Part shown: piece after piece, positions 25,455 through 32,527 of the stretch
Numbering within the stretch: position 1 is the stretch's first letter
How the letters are laid out: every line of letters starts with the position of its first letter
Translations under genes and position numbers: made by a program
NCBI GenBank assembly: GCA_003641745.1
Contig: QNAI01000013.1
Location: forward strand, 1 to 45,653
Reading direction: 5' to 3'
Length of the DNA: 45,653 nucleotides
Source of the DNA: Verrucomicrobiota bacterium
GTDB taxonomy: Bacteria > Verrucomicrobiota > Verrucomicrobiia > Opitutales > Opitutaceae
The notes under the pieces: generated by a model
What the model saw: the letters and a program-made list of their open reading frames with translations, nothing else
What the model was told of the DNA's origin: nothing
Database searches by the model: none

Positions 25455-25780
25455 TCACCGCAATTCGCTCTCGTCGATTTTCCGAACGCCGATGAATTTT
25501 CCGCGGAAGAGCTCGTCGAGCAGCTCGCGATTCGAAGCCGGTACTTTTGAGAGCATGGATTCGAGCGACGGCGCATCCGCCTCCGAACCGGAACATTCCC
25601 TGGCGCTGTCCCGATTCACCTCGATCGGAGTGGAATTCGGAACTTCGTCCGGAGTCGATGAGTCCGTGGGATCGACGTGACGAAACGGGGATGTTTCGGG
25701 AGCTGGTCCGGACACCTCTTTGTCCGTGGCGACCTCTCCGGCCGGAATAGGTTTCAGGCGGTCAGTCGGGACTTTTTTTT
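25455..25780 (-). CDS. dnaX: C-terminal tau-specific part of DnaX (reached by -1 frameshift)
   Basis: After the A10 run at 25773-25782, the -1 frame is open from 25780 to the stop at 25455, giving about 105 residues ([20 protein letters not shown], then an acidic, Ser/Thr-rich linker and a conserved-looking end [20 protein letters not shown]). It has no ATG of its own near the start, only a GTG inside, and no ribosome binding site. It reads well as the tau-specific tail of DnaX, which in other bacteria binds DnaB and the polymerase alpha subunit. Confidence 0.65.
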
Positions 25781-26920
25781 TTCGTTTTTGCCTCCGGTGG
25801 ATTCCCCGGCGGCCGACGCGAGACCAGAAATTTCGCGGATCAGCGTATCGATGGCCCGAGCCCGGCTGTTCTCAATGGCTCGAATCAGCGTCACTTCGAA
25901 GTTCACTTTTTCAGACAGGCCGAACTTGACGTTATCTTCCCCTTTAATGAGGCCATCGAGCAATCGGGCCAATGATTCGGTGGACGTCGGTGTTCCCAGG
26001 AGATCCGATTGCCCTTTGCGCCGAATTGAATCGAGCAGCGTGTTGCGAACCACCGCCTGCAGGTCGATGAGCACCCGGGGCAGGTCGCGACCTTCAGAAT
26101 CGAAGCGATCAATCAGGGCCACAACCGCACTGTAGTCCCCCCGCCCAAGTGCGCCCGCGAGCGCCTCGATATCCTCACTCGAAACCAGGCCATAGACATC
26201 GAGAACATCCTGCTCGGTGATCGAATCTGCACAGAAAGCAATCATCTGATCCAGAATAGACTGCGAATCGCGCATGCCACCGTCGGCCAACCGGGCGATC
26301 GCCGCCAGGGCCACGTCCTGCGCCTCTATTCCTTCCTCCCCGCAGATCAATTTGAGACGCTTGATGATCAACTCGTCCGAGATCGGCTTCAGATCGAAGC
26401 GCTGGCATCGCGAGAGGATGGTGGAAAGAATCTTCCGGGGTTCGGTAGTTGCGAAGATGAACTTCACGTGCTCCGGCGGTTCCTCAAGAGTCTTCAGAAG
26501 GGCGTTGAAGGCATTCACCGTGACCATGTGCACCTCATCAATGATATAGACCTTGAAACGACCTTGGGAAGGTGCGTATCGAACATCATCTCGCAACTCG
26601 CGGATCTGATCGACGCCATTATTGGAGGCGCCGTCGATCTCGATGACGTCCATCGAATTACCTTCGGTAATCGCCATGCAGGAGGCACAGGCACCACAGG
26701 GATCCGGGGTCGGGCCTCGCTCGCAGTTGAGAGCCTTGGCGAAAAGGCGGGCCATCGTTGTCTTGCCCGTTCCCCGGGGACCAACCAGGAGGTAAGCATG
26801 GGCAATCCGATCGCGGGTTATGGCATTCTGCAGCGTGCGAATGACATGATCCTGACCCACGACATCGTCGAAACGCTGGGGGCGCCATTTGCGGGCGAGA
26901 ACCTTATATCCGGTAGACAT
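25754..26920 (-). CDS. dnaX: DNA polymerase III subunit gamma/tau DnaX (short product)
   Basis: The 388-residue zero-frame product is the clamp-loader ATPase. It shows [19 protein letters not shown] at the N-terminus, Walker [10 protein letters not shown] at 47-55, a zinc site of Cys66, 75, 78 and 81, Walker B YIIDEVH at 125-131, and sensor motif FATTEP. Near the C-terminus is a run of ten A residues in GAAAAAAAAAAG; the zero frame ends 7 codons after it (S R L T A stop). A GGAGG Shine-Dalgarno-like sequence lies about 8 nt before the run, as in E. coli dnaX. The -1 frame continues to 25455, so a longer tau protein of about 485 residues is likely. The SRP RNA gene is directly upstream. Confidence 0.93.
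   Translation of the reverse strand: MSTGYKVLARKWRPQRFDDVVGQDHVIRTLQNAITRDRIAHAYLLVGPRGTGKTTMARLFAKALNCERGPTPDPCGACASCMAITEGNSMDVIEIDGASNNGVDQIRELRDDVRYAPSQGRFKVYIIDEVHMVTVNAFNALLKTLEEPPEHVKFIFATTEPRKILSTILSRCQRFDLKPISDELIIKRLKLICGEEGIEAQDVALAAIARLADGGMRDSQSILDQMIAFCADSITEQDVLDVYGLVSSEDIEALAGALGRGDYSAVVALIDRFDSEGRDLPRVLIDLQAVVRNTLLDSIRRKGQSDLLGTPTSTESLARLLDGLIKGEDNVKFGLSEKVNFEVTLIRAIENSRARAIDTLIREISGLASAAGESTGGKNEKKKSRLTA
25768..25798 (-). promoter_or_regulatory. Programmed frameshift site in dnaX (A10 run plus SD-like GGAGG)
   Basis: On the coding strand the order is CCGGAGGCAAAAACG, then ten A, then GTCCC. The homopolymer allows -1 ribosomal slippage or RNA polymerase slippage; GGAGG upstream matches the stimulator in E. 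coli. A possible downstream hairpin around CCGGCCGG (near 25741-25755) could add a stimulus. Homopolymer length should be verified because A-runs are prone to sequencing error. Confidence 0.7.
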
Positions 26921-26932
26921 GAAAAAAGAAGT
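26921..26932 (-). terminator. T-run at the 3' end of SRP RNA
   Basis: CTTCTTTTTTC directly follows the closing stem of the SRP RNA and runs up to the dnaX ATG. It would serve as 3' end or processing site, leaving dnaX at the same transcript or a short one. Confidence 0.5.
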
Positions 26933-27030
26933 GGCCAGACTACCTACGGCACATGTGAAACGTAGTTGCCGTTGCTACCTTCCGGTCCTGGCGGAGTTCA
27001 CTCGCCCGACATTGCATAGGGCCTGGCCAA
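26931..27030 (-). ncRNA. ffs: Signal recognition particle RNA, small bacterial (4.5S) type
   Basis: The minus-strand sequence has the conserved apical domain: GAACTCCGCCAGGACCGGAA followed by GGTAGCAACGGCAACT, matching the universal GNAR loop and internal loops of 4.5S RNA. GGCCAG (27023-27028) pairs with CTGGCC (26933-26938) to close an about 96-nt hairpin. The RNA works with Ffh in membrane targeting. It lies immediately upstream of dnaX, the same order as scr-dnaX in Bacillus. Confidence 0.92.
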
Positions 27031-27072
27031 GGGAAAACGTAGGGCCGCATCCGCACCTTTCAACCCTAAATG

Positions 27073-27141
27073 AAGGGGTCACGTCTTGACTGTCAACAAA
27101 ACCCAAAGTGGGTTTTGTTGACAGTCAAGACGTGACCCCTT
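27073..27141. repeat. GGGGTCA hairpin H6
   Basis: AAGGGGTCACGTCTTGACTG and its complement enclose TCAACAAAACCC-AAAGT-GGGTTTTGTTGA. It lies at the end of the coaC-like gene, which takes its last residues GVTS and stop TGA from it, and upstream of the SRP RNA on the same strand. Confidence 0.97.
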
Positions 27142-27688
27142 CAAGCATCTCCACGATCCGCTCGATGATCTTTTCGACCGGCCAGAGGCGACCGATCCCT
27201 TCGTAACCGCAAGCCAGCATCCCTTCCTCCGGGCCGATAAAGGTGTTTCCCCTCTCCGCCAGGGTTCGAATATTTGCCTGGGTTGCCGGATGGGTATACA
27301 TCTTGCCATTCATGGCCGGGGCAATGAGGACCGGAGACTGGCAGGCCAGAAAGAGCGAACAGAGAAAGTCCGGGGCCAGTCCGTGGGCGAAACGTGCGAT
27401 GACGTCGGCCGTTGCCGGTGCCACCACCAACAGGTCCGCACGATCCGCCAGGTCGATATGGCCCGGCTGCCACCCCTCACCCTCGTCCCAAAGGTTGACC
27501 GCCACCGGGTTACGGCTGAGAGCCTGCAGGGTCAACGGGGTGATGAATTTCGATCCACCCTCGGTCAACACAACGTGGATCGTCGCACCCAGTTTTTGCA
27601 GGCGGCTGACCAGGTCGGCCCCCTTGTAGGCTGCGATGGACCCGGTGATCCCGACAATGATCGTTTTACCGGCTAACGACTCTTCCAT
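27125..27688 (-). CDS. Stand-alone phosphopantothenoylcysteine decarboxylase (CoaC domain)
   Basis: The 187-residue flavoprotein carries GITGSIAAYKGADLVSRL at the N-terminus, DLLVVAPATADVIARFAHGL, the APAMNGKMYTHPA substrate motif and GMLACGYEGIGRL with the active-site Cys. This corresponds to the CoaC half of CoaBC; the CoaB synthetase half is missing, so coaB should be elsewhere. It decarboxylates 4'-phosphopantothenoylcysteine in coenzyme A synthesis. A related flavin-binding decarboxylase of the HFCD family cannot be fully excluded. GVTS and the stop are supplied by hairpin H6. Confidence 0.87.
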   Translation of the reverse strand: MEESLAGKTIIVGITGSIAAYKGADLVSRLQKLGATIHVVLTEGGSKFITPLTLQALSRNPVAVNLWDEGEGWQPGHIDLADRADLLVVAPATADVIARFAHGLAPDFLCSLFLACQSPVLIAPAMNGKMYTHPATQANIRTLAERGNTFIGPEEGMLACGYEGIGRLWPVEKIIERIVEMLEGVTS

Positions 27689-27700
27689 GGAAAGGGAATT

Positions 27701-27725
27701 AAGGGGTCAAGTCTTGACTGTCAAC
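27701..27725 (+). repeat. Truncated GGGGTCA arm
   Basis: AAGGGGTCAAGTCTTGACTG followed by TCAACT is a left arm lacking its right partner. It lies just upstream of the coaC start, 8 bp before hairpin H7. Confidence 0.85.
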
Positions 27726-27732
27726 TAAGGAC

Positions 27733-27799
27733 AAGGGGGTCAGGTCTTGACTTTCAACATAACCAAAAAGGTTATGTTGAAAGTCAAGCCTGACCTCTT
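27733..27799. repeat. GGGGTCA hairpin H7
   Basis: AAGGGGGTCAGGTCTTGACTT and the complementary AAGTCAAGCCTGACCTCTT enclose TCAACATAACC-AAAAA-GGTTATGTTGA. Compared with other copies, ACTTT/AAAGT and CATAAC/GTTATG have changed on both arms. The stop codon of the Spy-like gene overlaps its right end. Confidence 0.95.
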
Positions 27800-28232
27800 A
27801 AGGCGGACCGTGTCTTGGGCCGTCGTCCTCCATTCGACCCGGGCCTCTCCGCTGCTTGAGCATATTCTCGGCCCGGTGACGGCGTTCTTTCTGGTGTGCC
27901 TCGAAGATCTCGGTCTGCTCGGGCGTAAGCTCGGCGATGACCCTCTTCTCCATATCGTTGTAGATGCGGGCAAATTCGGCCATACTTTCATGGCGCACCG
28001 AACGGACGTTTTCCGAAACCTCTTCGACGATCGGTTTGATACGGGCAATCTGATCCTCAGTCAGCTCAAGTACGCCGGTCATTCGGTTCAACTGCCGCTC
28101 GCTCAGGTTCCCAAAGCCCGGAGGACGGCCGCGACTCGTGAACGAAGATACGACAAACCCGCCTGCGATTGCCCCTGCCAGGAATATCGCAATCAGGATG
28201 ATGGTGACCTTGGCTTTCTGTTCTTTACTCAT
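27798..28232 (-). CDS. Periplasmic LTxxQ (Spy/CpxP-like) protein
   Basis: The 144-residue protein has one N-terminal transmembrane or signal-anchor helix (about 9-30) and then a helical periplasmic domain with two LTxxQ motifs: LTEDQ at 57-61 and LTPEQ at 102-106, plus an RGPGR/GPRHGPP tail. This matches Spy/CpxP/heavy-metal resistance sensors, which act as chaperones or regulators of envelope stress. It is the third gene of an operon with the small membrane protein and the sigma factor, overlapping its neighbour by 4 bp. It is therefore a likely sensor for that sigma factor. Confidence 0.83.
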   Translation of the reverse strand: MSKEQKAKVTIILIAIFLAGAIAGGFVVSSFTSRGRPPGFGNLSERQLNRMTGVLELTEDQIARIKPIVEEVSENVRSVRHESMAEFARIYNDMEKRVIAELTPEQTEIFEAHQKERRHRAENMLKQRRGPGRMEDDGPRHGPP

Positions 28233-28516
28233 GGCAGGAACAGGTCCGCTGCAGCCTGGTCGACCACATCAATATCGTCGTAGGCCGAAACCTGCGGGCT
28301 CGAGAGATGAATGGCCATGGTGGCAATGACCACCAGGGAGGCCAGACCGAGGGCACGCAGAGAGAAGGTCTCCCAGAGGGGTTCGCTTTTCTCGCGTTCA
28401 AAGGCCATGGCCACGACTCGTGCCGCAAAGCCAAACGGAGGTTCAGCGTCCGGTTCGGCCGGCGCACGACGCGCCCAGGCGACCAGGCGGTCCCAGGATC
28501 TGTTCTTGTTATTCAT
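28229..28516 (-). CDS. Small single-pass membrane protein, possible anti-sigma factor
   Basis: The 95-residue protein has a charged cytoplasmic N-terminal part, one transmembrane helix at about 55-71 (GLASLVVIATMAIHL) and a short acidic periplasmic tail. It overlaps the sigma gene by 8 bp and the LTxxQ gene by 4 bp, indicating translational coupling. No family was recognised; the position between sigma factor and periplasmic sensor suggests a membrane anti-sigma role. Confidence 0.65.
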   Translation of the reverse strand: MNNKNRSWDRLVAWARRAPAEPDAEPPFGFAARVVAMAFEREKSEPLWETFSLRALGLASLVVIATMAIHLSSPQVSAYDDIDVVDQAAADLFLP

Positions 28517-29099
28517 GGCTCTCCTTCTGTTCTAATTCCTGAAAAGATTTCTGCAATTTCTTCCGGGCTCTGAATGCCCGGACCTTGATCATGGTGATGC
28601 TCCAGCCTGTCATTGAAGCGATCTCTGCGAGAGAGTGTTTCTCCAGATCCAGCAGCGTGAGGATGGTTCGATCCTTCGGGTTGAGCGTGGCGAGCATCTT
28701 GTCCACCAATTCTCGCGCCGAAAGAGCGTCCACCGGATCGGTATCTTCCCCCGGATGCGAAACGTTTTCCAGCATCTGAGCTTCATCTTCCGTGAAGTCC
28801 GCCATCCGGTACTCCGGTCTCCGTTTCTGGGATCGCAGCTGGTCGATACAGGTGGTCACCGCAATTCGCGAAACCCAATGGGGAAAGGGAACCGTCCCCT
28901 GGTATTGATGCATTCGAGAAAACATTTTTATGAAGATATCCTGGGCCAGATCCTCCTCGGCGGAACGCCGGGGAAGATGTGAACGCACGATCTTGATCAC
29001 CAGCGGGTAAAGGTGATTGACCAGGTCGCGGCAGGCCGCTTGGTCGCTCTTGCGCACGCGGGCAAGGCAACCTGGCAAATCGAATTCTTCATCCGGCAT
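28509..29099 (-). CDS. ECF-type RNA polymerase sigma factor
   Basis: The 196-residue sigma factor contains region 2 (EEDLAQDIFIKMFSRMHQYQ, then FPHWVSRIAVTTCIDQLRSQKRR) and region 4 (HSLAEIASMTGWSITMIKVRAFRARKKL). It heads an operon with a small membrane protein and a Spy/CpxP-like protein, an arrangement seen for envelope-stress or metal-stress sigma systems. It is distinct from the other ECF sigma factor at 17338. Confidence 0.92.
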   Translation of the reverse strand: MPDEEFDLPGCLARVRKSDQAACRDLVNHLYPLVIKIVRSHLPRRSAEEDLAQDIFIKMFSRMHQYQGTVPFPHWVSRIAVTTCIDQLRSQKRRPEYRMADFTEDEAQMLENVSHPGEDTDPVDALSARELVDKMLATLNPKDRTILTLLDLEKHSLAEIASMTGWSITMIKVRAFRARKKLQKSFQELEQKESHE

Positions 29100-29438
29100 G
29101 GTTGATTGGGATCATGATATTCCGTTCAGGATAAAAGACGTCGCCAGTCAGAACAGGTTACACCGGGAGGCGGCGGAAATCCTGTATGGTCCCTAAGGAT
29201 TCCGCAAGTCCGGTCGAAGGCCGCTTGACAGGGAGGTTTGCCCCTCCTAATCACGATACCCGAATGACCAGAACGATCCAGGCCGGCCTGCCAAGCCTCC
29301 CAGCGAATCGACTTCCGCTAGCGTAGCGGGGATCGGCGCGGCCTGCTGTTTTATCAGAGCAATCGTTTCAGGCTCACCGGCACCGCTCCGACGGTCCCCG
29401 AGATCGCACTATCTGTCGACGTAACCTCGTCCACGATC
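29100..29438. other. Intergenic region upstream of leuA
   Basis: It lies between divergent genes. Apart from the possible leucine leader peptide (29264-29326) and the hairpins at 29279-29342, no gene is convincing. Confidence 0.5.
29264..29326 (+). CDS. Possible leucine-rich leader peptide of leuA
   Basis: A 20-codon frame (ATG 29264, TAG 29324) contains four leucines at codons 9, 12, 17 and 19, read by four different codons (CTG, CTC, CTT, CTA). It ends in CCGCTA-GCG-TAGCGG, a perfect hairpin. Downstream, CGGCCTG (near 29336-29342) can pair with CAGGCCG (near 29279) and is followed by CTGTTTTATC. This resembles a transcription attenuator but lacks a strong ribosome binding site or a long T-run, so it is tentative. 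Confidence 0.3.
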   Translation: MTRTIQAGLPSLPANRLPLA

Positions 29439-31124
29439 ATGCAAAAAGAGCCCATTGTAAAATACCAACCGATCAGGAATATCGATCTCCCCGACCGCCA
29501 TTGGCCGTCAAAGTTGATCGATCGCTCGCCCTTCTGGTGCAGTGTCGACCTTCGGGACGGCAACCAGGCCCTGGCCATACCCATGGGTATCGAGGAGAAA
29601 CTCGAACTGTTTCGGGCCTTGGTGCAGATCGGATTCAAGGAGATCGAGGTCGGATTTCCGTCCGCTTCGGCCGTTGAATTTGCGTTCATTCGGCGCCTGA
29701 TCGAAGAAGGCCTGATCCCTGAGGATGTCACGATCCAGGTATTGACCCAAAGCCGCGAAGGGCTGATCCGGAGAACCTTCGAATCCATCAAAGGCGCCCG
29801 TCGGGCAATCGTTCATCTCTACAACTCGATCTCGCCCGCCCAGCGACGACTGGTCTTCGGCCTCGATCGTGACGGGATCAGGAAGATCGCGACCGACGGT
29901 ACGCGTCTGATCAAAAGTCTGGTTCCCACGGTGTCTGAAACTGAGGTCGTCTTCGAGTACTCTCCGGAGAGTTTCAGCAGCACCGAAATCGACTATTCTC
30001 TCGAGGTCTGCGAGGCAGTGACCGAGATCTGGGATCCGACGCCCGAAAACCGGATCATCCTGAATCTGCCCGCCACGGTTGAGGTGGCCACGCCCAACGT
30101 CCATGCCGACCAGATCGAGTGGTTCTGTCGGAACATGAAGCATCGGGATCGGGCCATCATCAGTTTGCACACCCATAACGACCGCGGAACCGGCATCGCC
30201 GCGACCGAGTTGGGACTTCTGGCGGGAGCCGACAGAGTCGAGGGGACCCTCTTTGGGAATGGAGAACGAACCGGCAACGTGGATATCGTAACCATCGCGT
30301 TGAACATGTACTCCCAAGGCGTGAATCCGGGCCTCGACTTCACCGACATCAACCGCATTCGGGAGTTGTATGAGCGCTGCACGCGAATGGAGGTGCCGCC
30401 CCGGCATCCCTACGGCGGAGAGTTGGTTTTCACCGCGTTCTCGGGTTCACATCAGGATGCGATCAACAAGGGTCTCGCTCACCAGACCGGCGATTCGGGA
30501 GAACTCTGGGAAGTCCCCTACCTGCCGATTGACCCGAAGGACATCGGTCGCAACTACCGGGCAATCATCCGCATCAACAGTCAGTCCGGCAAAGGTGGGA
30601 TCGCCTACATCATGGACAAGACATTCGGATTCCAGATGCCCAAACCGATGCACAAGGAATTCGGCCAGTACATCGCCAGGATCGCCGACCAAAAGGGCCT
30701 GGAGATCACACCGGACGAAGTCTATTCGGCGTTTATGGCCGAGTACATTGAACGCGACGCACCTTTCAGCCTGCACACCTTTCGCACTCAGACCTCAGAG
30801 GACCGACAGGTTGACTGCTGGGCGAAGGTCGTTCTGCGGGATACCACGATCGAACTCCACGGCAGTGGAAACGGACCGATCGATGCTTTTGTTCACGCTC
30901 TGCTCGAACAGGGCGTCCGACAGTTCGATCTGGTTTCATACAATGAACATTCGCTGGGAACGGGGGCAGATTCCAAGGCCGTTGCCTATATCGAGATCCG
31001 GGCAGGCAATGGTCAGACCTGCTTTGGTGCCGGGATGGACACCAATATCGACATTGCCTCGATCAACGCCGTCCTCAGCGCCCTGAATCGGGCCTCTGCA
31101 AACGGAATTCCGGTATTTGAGTAA
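29439..31124 (+). CDS. leuA: 2-isopropylmalate synthase, LeuA type 2
   Basis: It condenses acetyl-CoA with 2-oxoisovalerate, the first leucine-specific step. The 561-residue length and the N-terminus (MQKEPIVKYQPIRNIDLPDR, then WPSK) fit the LeuA2 form. Motifs: SVDLRDGNQAL with the catalytic Arg-Asp, LHTHNDRGTG with metal-binding His residues, GNGERTGNVD, and a C-terminal regulatory LeuA-dimer domain for leucine feedback (about 430-560). The TAA stop shares bases with a truncated GGGGTCA arm. No leuB, leuC or leuD is adjacent. Confidence 0.96.
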   Translation: MQKEPIVKYQPIRNIDLPDRHWPSKLIDRSPFWCSVDLRDGNQALAIPMGIEEKLELFRALVQIGFKEIEVGFPSASAVEFAFIRRLIEEGLIPEDVTIQVLTQSREGLIRRTFESIKGARRAIVHLYNSISPAQRRLVFGLDRDGIRKIATDGTRLIKSLVPTVSETEVVFEYSPESFSSTEIDYSLEVCEAVTEIWDPTPENRIILNLPATVEVATPNVHADQIEWFCRNMKHRDRAIISLHTHNDRGTGIAATELGLLAGADRVEGTLFGNGERTGNVDIVTIALNMYSQGVNPGLDFTDINRIRELYERCTRMEVPPRHPYGGELVFTAFSGSHQDAINKGLAHQTGDSGELWEVPYLPIDPKDIGRNYRAIIRINSQSGKGGIAYIMDKTFGFQMPKPMHKEFGQYIARIADQKGLEITPDEVYSAFMAEYIERDAPFSLHTFRTQTSEDRQVDCWAKVVLRDTTIELHGSGNGPIDAFVHALLEQGVRQFDLVSYNEHSLGTGADSKAVAYIEIRAGNGQTCFGAGMDTNIDIASINAVLSALNRASANGIPVFE

Positions 31125-31178
31125 GGGGTCACGTCTTGATCAAGGGGGTCATGTCTTGACTATCAACAAAACCCAAAG
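31123..31178 (+). repeat. Two truncated GGGGTCA copies after leuA
   Basis: AAGGGGTCACGTCTTGAT (31123-31140) overlaps the leuA stop codon. It is followed by AAGGGGGTCATGTCTTGACT with ATCAACAAAACCCAAAG (31142-31178), a left half that stops at the loop. A full hairpin follows immediately, so three left arms stand in tandem. Confidence 0.9.
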
Positions 31179-31180
31179 CC

Positions 31181-31250
31181 AAGGGGGTCATGTCTTGACT
31201 GTCAACAAAACCCACTTTGGGTTTTGTTGACAGTCAAGACATGACCCCTT
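31181..31250. repeat. GGGGTCA hairpin H8 (convergent gene ends)
   Basis: AAGGGGGTCATGTCTTGACTG and its complement enclose TCAACAAAACCCAC-TTTGGGTTTTGTTGA. It lies between convergent leuA and lptF/G, and its last two bases form part of the lptF/G stop codon TAA. Confidence 0.97.
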
Positions 31251-32385
31251 AACGCCCGAAGCGGTAACAGAGGGTGAGTCCGATGGCCTGGAAAAGGATA
31301 TTCGGGATCCAGAGCATCAGGTCCGGGTGCAGATGGGGGAACTTGTCGAGGAGACTGACCATGTTCATCATGAAGTAGAAAGCCATGGCCAGGACGAGCG
31401 CCAGACCGAGATTGGCGGACGTTTCCTTGCGACTGACCCGAATGCCCAGGGGAATGCCGATCAGCGCCAGTGAAAACACCGAATAGGCCAGGGCGAAATT
31501 CTGGTGGATCACAATCCGAATCTCCATCTTCCCTTCGAACCTCTCCTCGTCGCTCATATCCTCGGCCGGATCGTCGAAGCGGCGAAACTCGGCCAGCAAC
31601 TCCCGCAGATTCATGAAGACGGCGCGCTTTCTCTCCTGAGTCCCTCCGAAAATCTGCTCAAGCGGCAATTGAATACTGGCGCGATCAAAGGCCAGAGCCG
31701 GGGGCATTTCGGAAAAATCCTCGGGATTGTCGGTGCTCCGAAACTCGGACTGACCGCGGTTCAGAATGAGGATCAGGTAATTATCCTCCTCGTCATATTC
31801 GAATTGCCCGGACTGAGCCCGGATGAATTTCACAACTCGATTCTGCTTGTCGAGTTCCCAAATCCAGAAATCGCCCAATTGATCCGAAACTTTCGCGCCG
31901 ACGTAAATGACATAGCCAGGGAATTCACGGATGAAGGTACGCTCCACGATGAAACTCAGGGGGTTCGTCTTGACCGCGTCCCTGAGGATTTCCTTGTACC
32001 TGGTCTTGGCGTTTGGCGCGAAGTGGAAATTCATGGCCAGACTGGCGGCCACGCCTAGAACAGCCAGGAATACGATCGGCGCACTCAGGCGGATGAGGCC
32101 GATACCGGCTGACCGCGTCGCAATGATTTCATGGTCGGATGAGAGGCGGCCCAAGGTCAGGAGCACTCCCGTCAGGATCCCGAGAGGCAACGCGTAGGAC
32201 AGGACAAACGGAATGAGCAGCAAAAGCATTTCGCCCGAGGTCGCGAGGGAGATTTGCCCCTGGGCAAAGAGCTGGAACATGTCCCGAACTGCGTTGCCGA
32301 GGACAAGTATGAACACGAGCACGCCGATCGCGCCCAGGCAGGTGGAAGCAACGCTTCCGAAAATGTATCGGTGAAGGATCGACAC
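31249..32385 (-). CDS. LptF/LptG family LPS export permease
   Basis: It is a permease subunit of the Lpt ABC exporter that extracts LPS from the inner membrane. With the GTG at 32385 (VSILHRYIFGSV) it has 378 residues, the family norm. Three N-terminal transmembrane helices (about 15-36, 55-80, 95-125), a periplasmic beta-jellyroll domain (about 130-280) and three C-terminal helices are visible. The sequence alone cannot assign F or G. The longer upstream frame overlaps rlmN and lacks family features. The partner permease and lptB are not here. Confidence 0.88.
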   Translation of the reverse strand: MSILHRYIFGSVASTCLGAIGVLVFILVLGNAVRDMFQLFAQGQISLATSGEMLLLLIPFVLSYALPLGILTGVLLTLGRLSSDHEIIATRSAGIGLIRLSAPIVFLAVLGVAASLAMNFHFAPNAKTRYKEILRDAVKTNPLSFIVERTFIREFPGYVIYVGAKVSDQLGDFWIWELDKQNRVVKFIRAQSGQFEYDEEDNYLILILNRGQSEFRSTDNPEDFSEMPPALAFDRASIQLPLEQIFGGTQERKRAVFMNLRELLAEFRRFDDPAEDMSDEERFEGKMEIRIVIHQNFALAYSVFSLALIGIPLGIRVSRKETSANLGLALVLAMAFYFMMNMVSLLDKFPHLHPDLMLWIPNILFQAIGLTLCYRFGR

Positions 32386-32527
32386 AACTAAAAGGGGCCG
32401 GGCAATCCGGAGAATCGCCGCCGGAAAACCGCGAAAGGATTCTTGTTTGAAGGTTCTGCCTCGATCATGTTTCCAGGTCCCATCAGGAGATCTTTCTTTG
32501 TGAAAGGTCTGCCCCGATTTTCCAACC

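Noticed and set aside
29354-29791. Minus-strand frame opposite the leuA start
   Set aside because: It overlaps the well-supported leuA gene and has no family features, though its last 25 codons lie in the non-coding leader.
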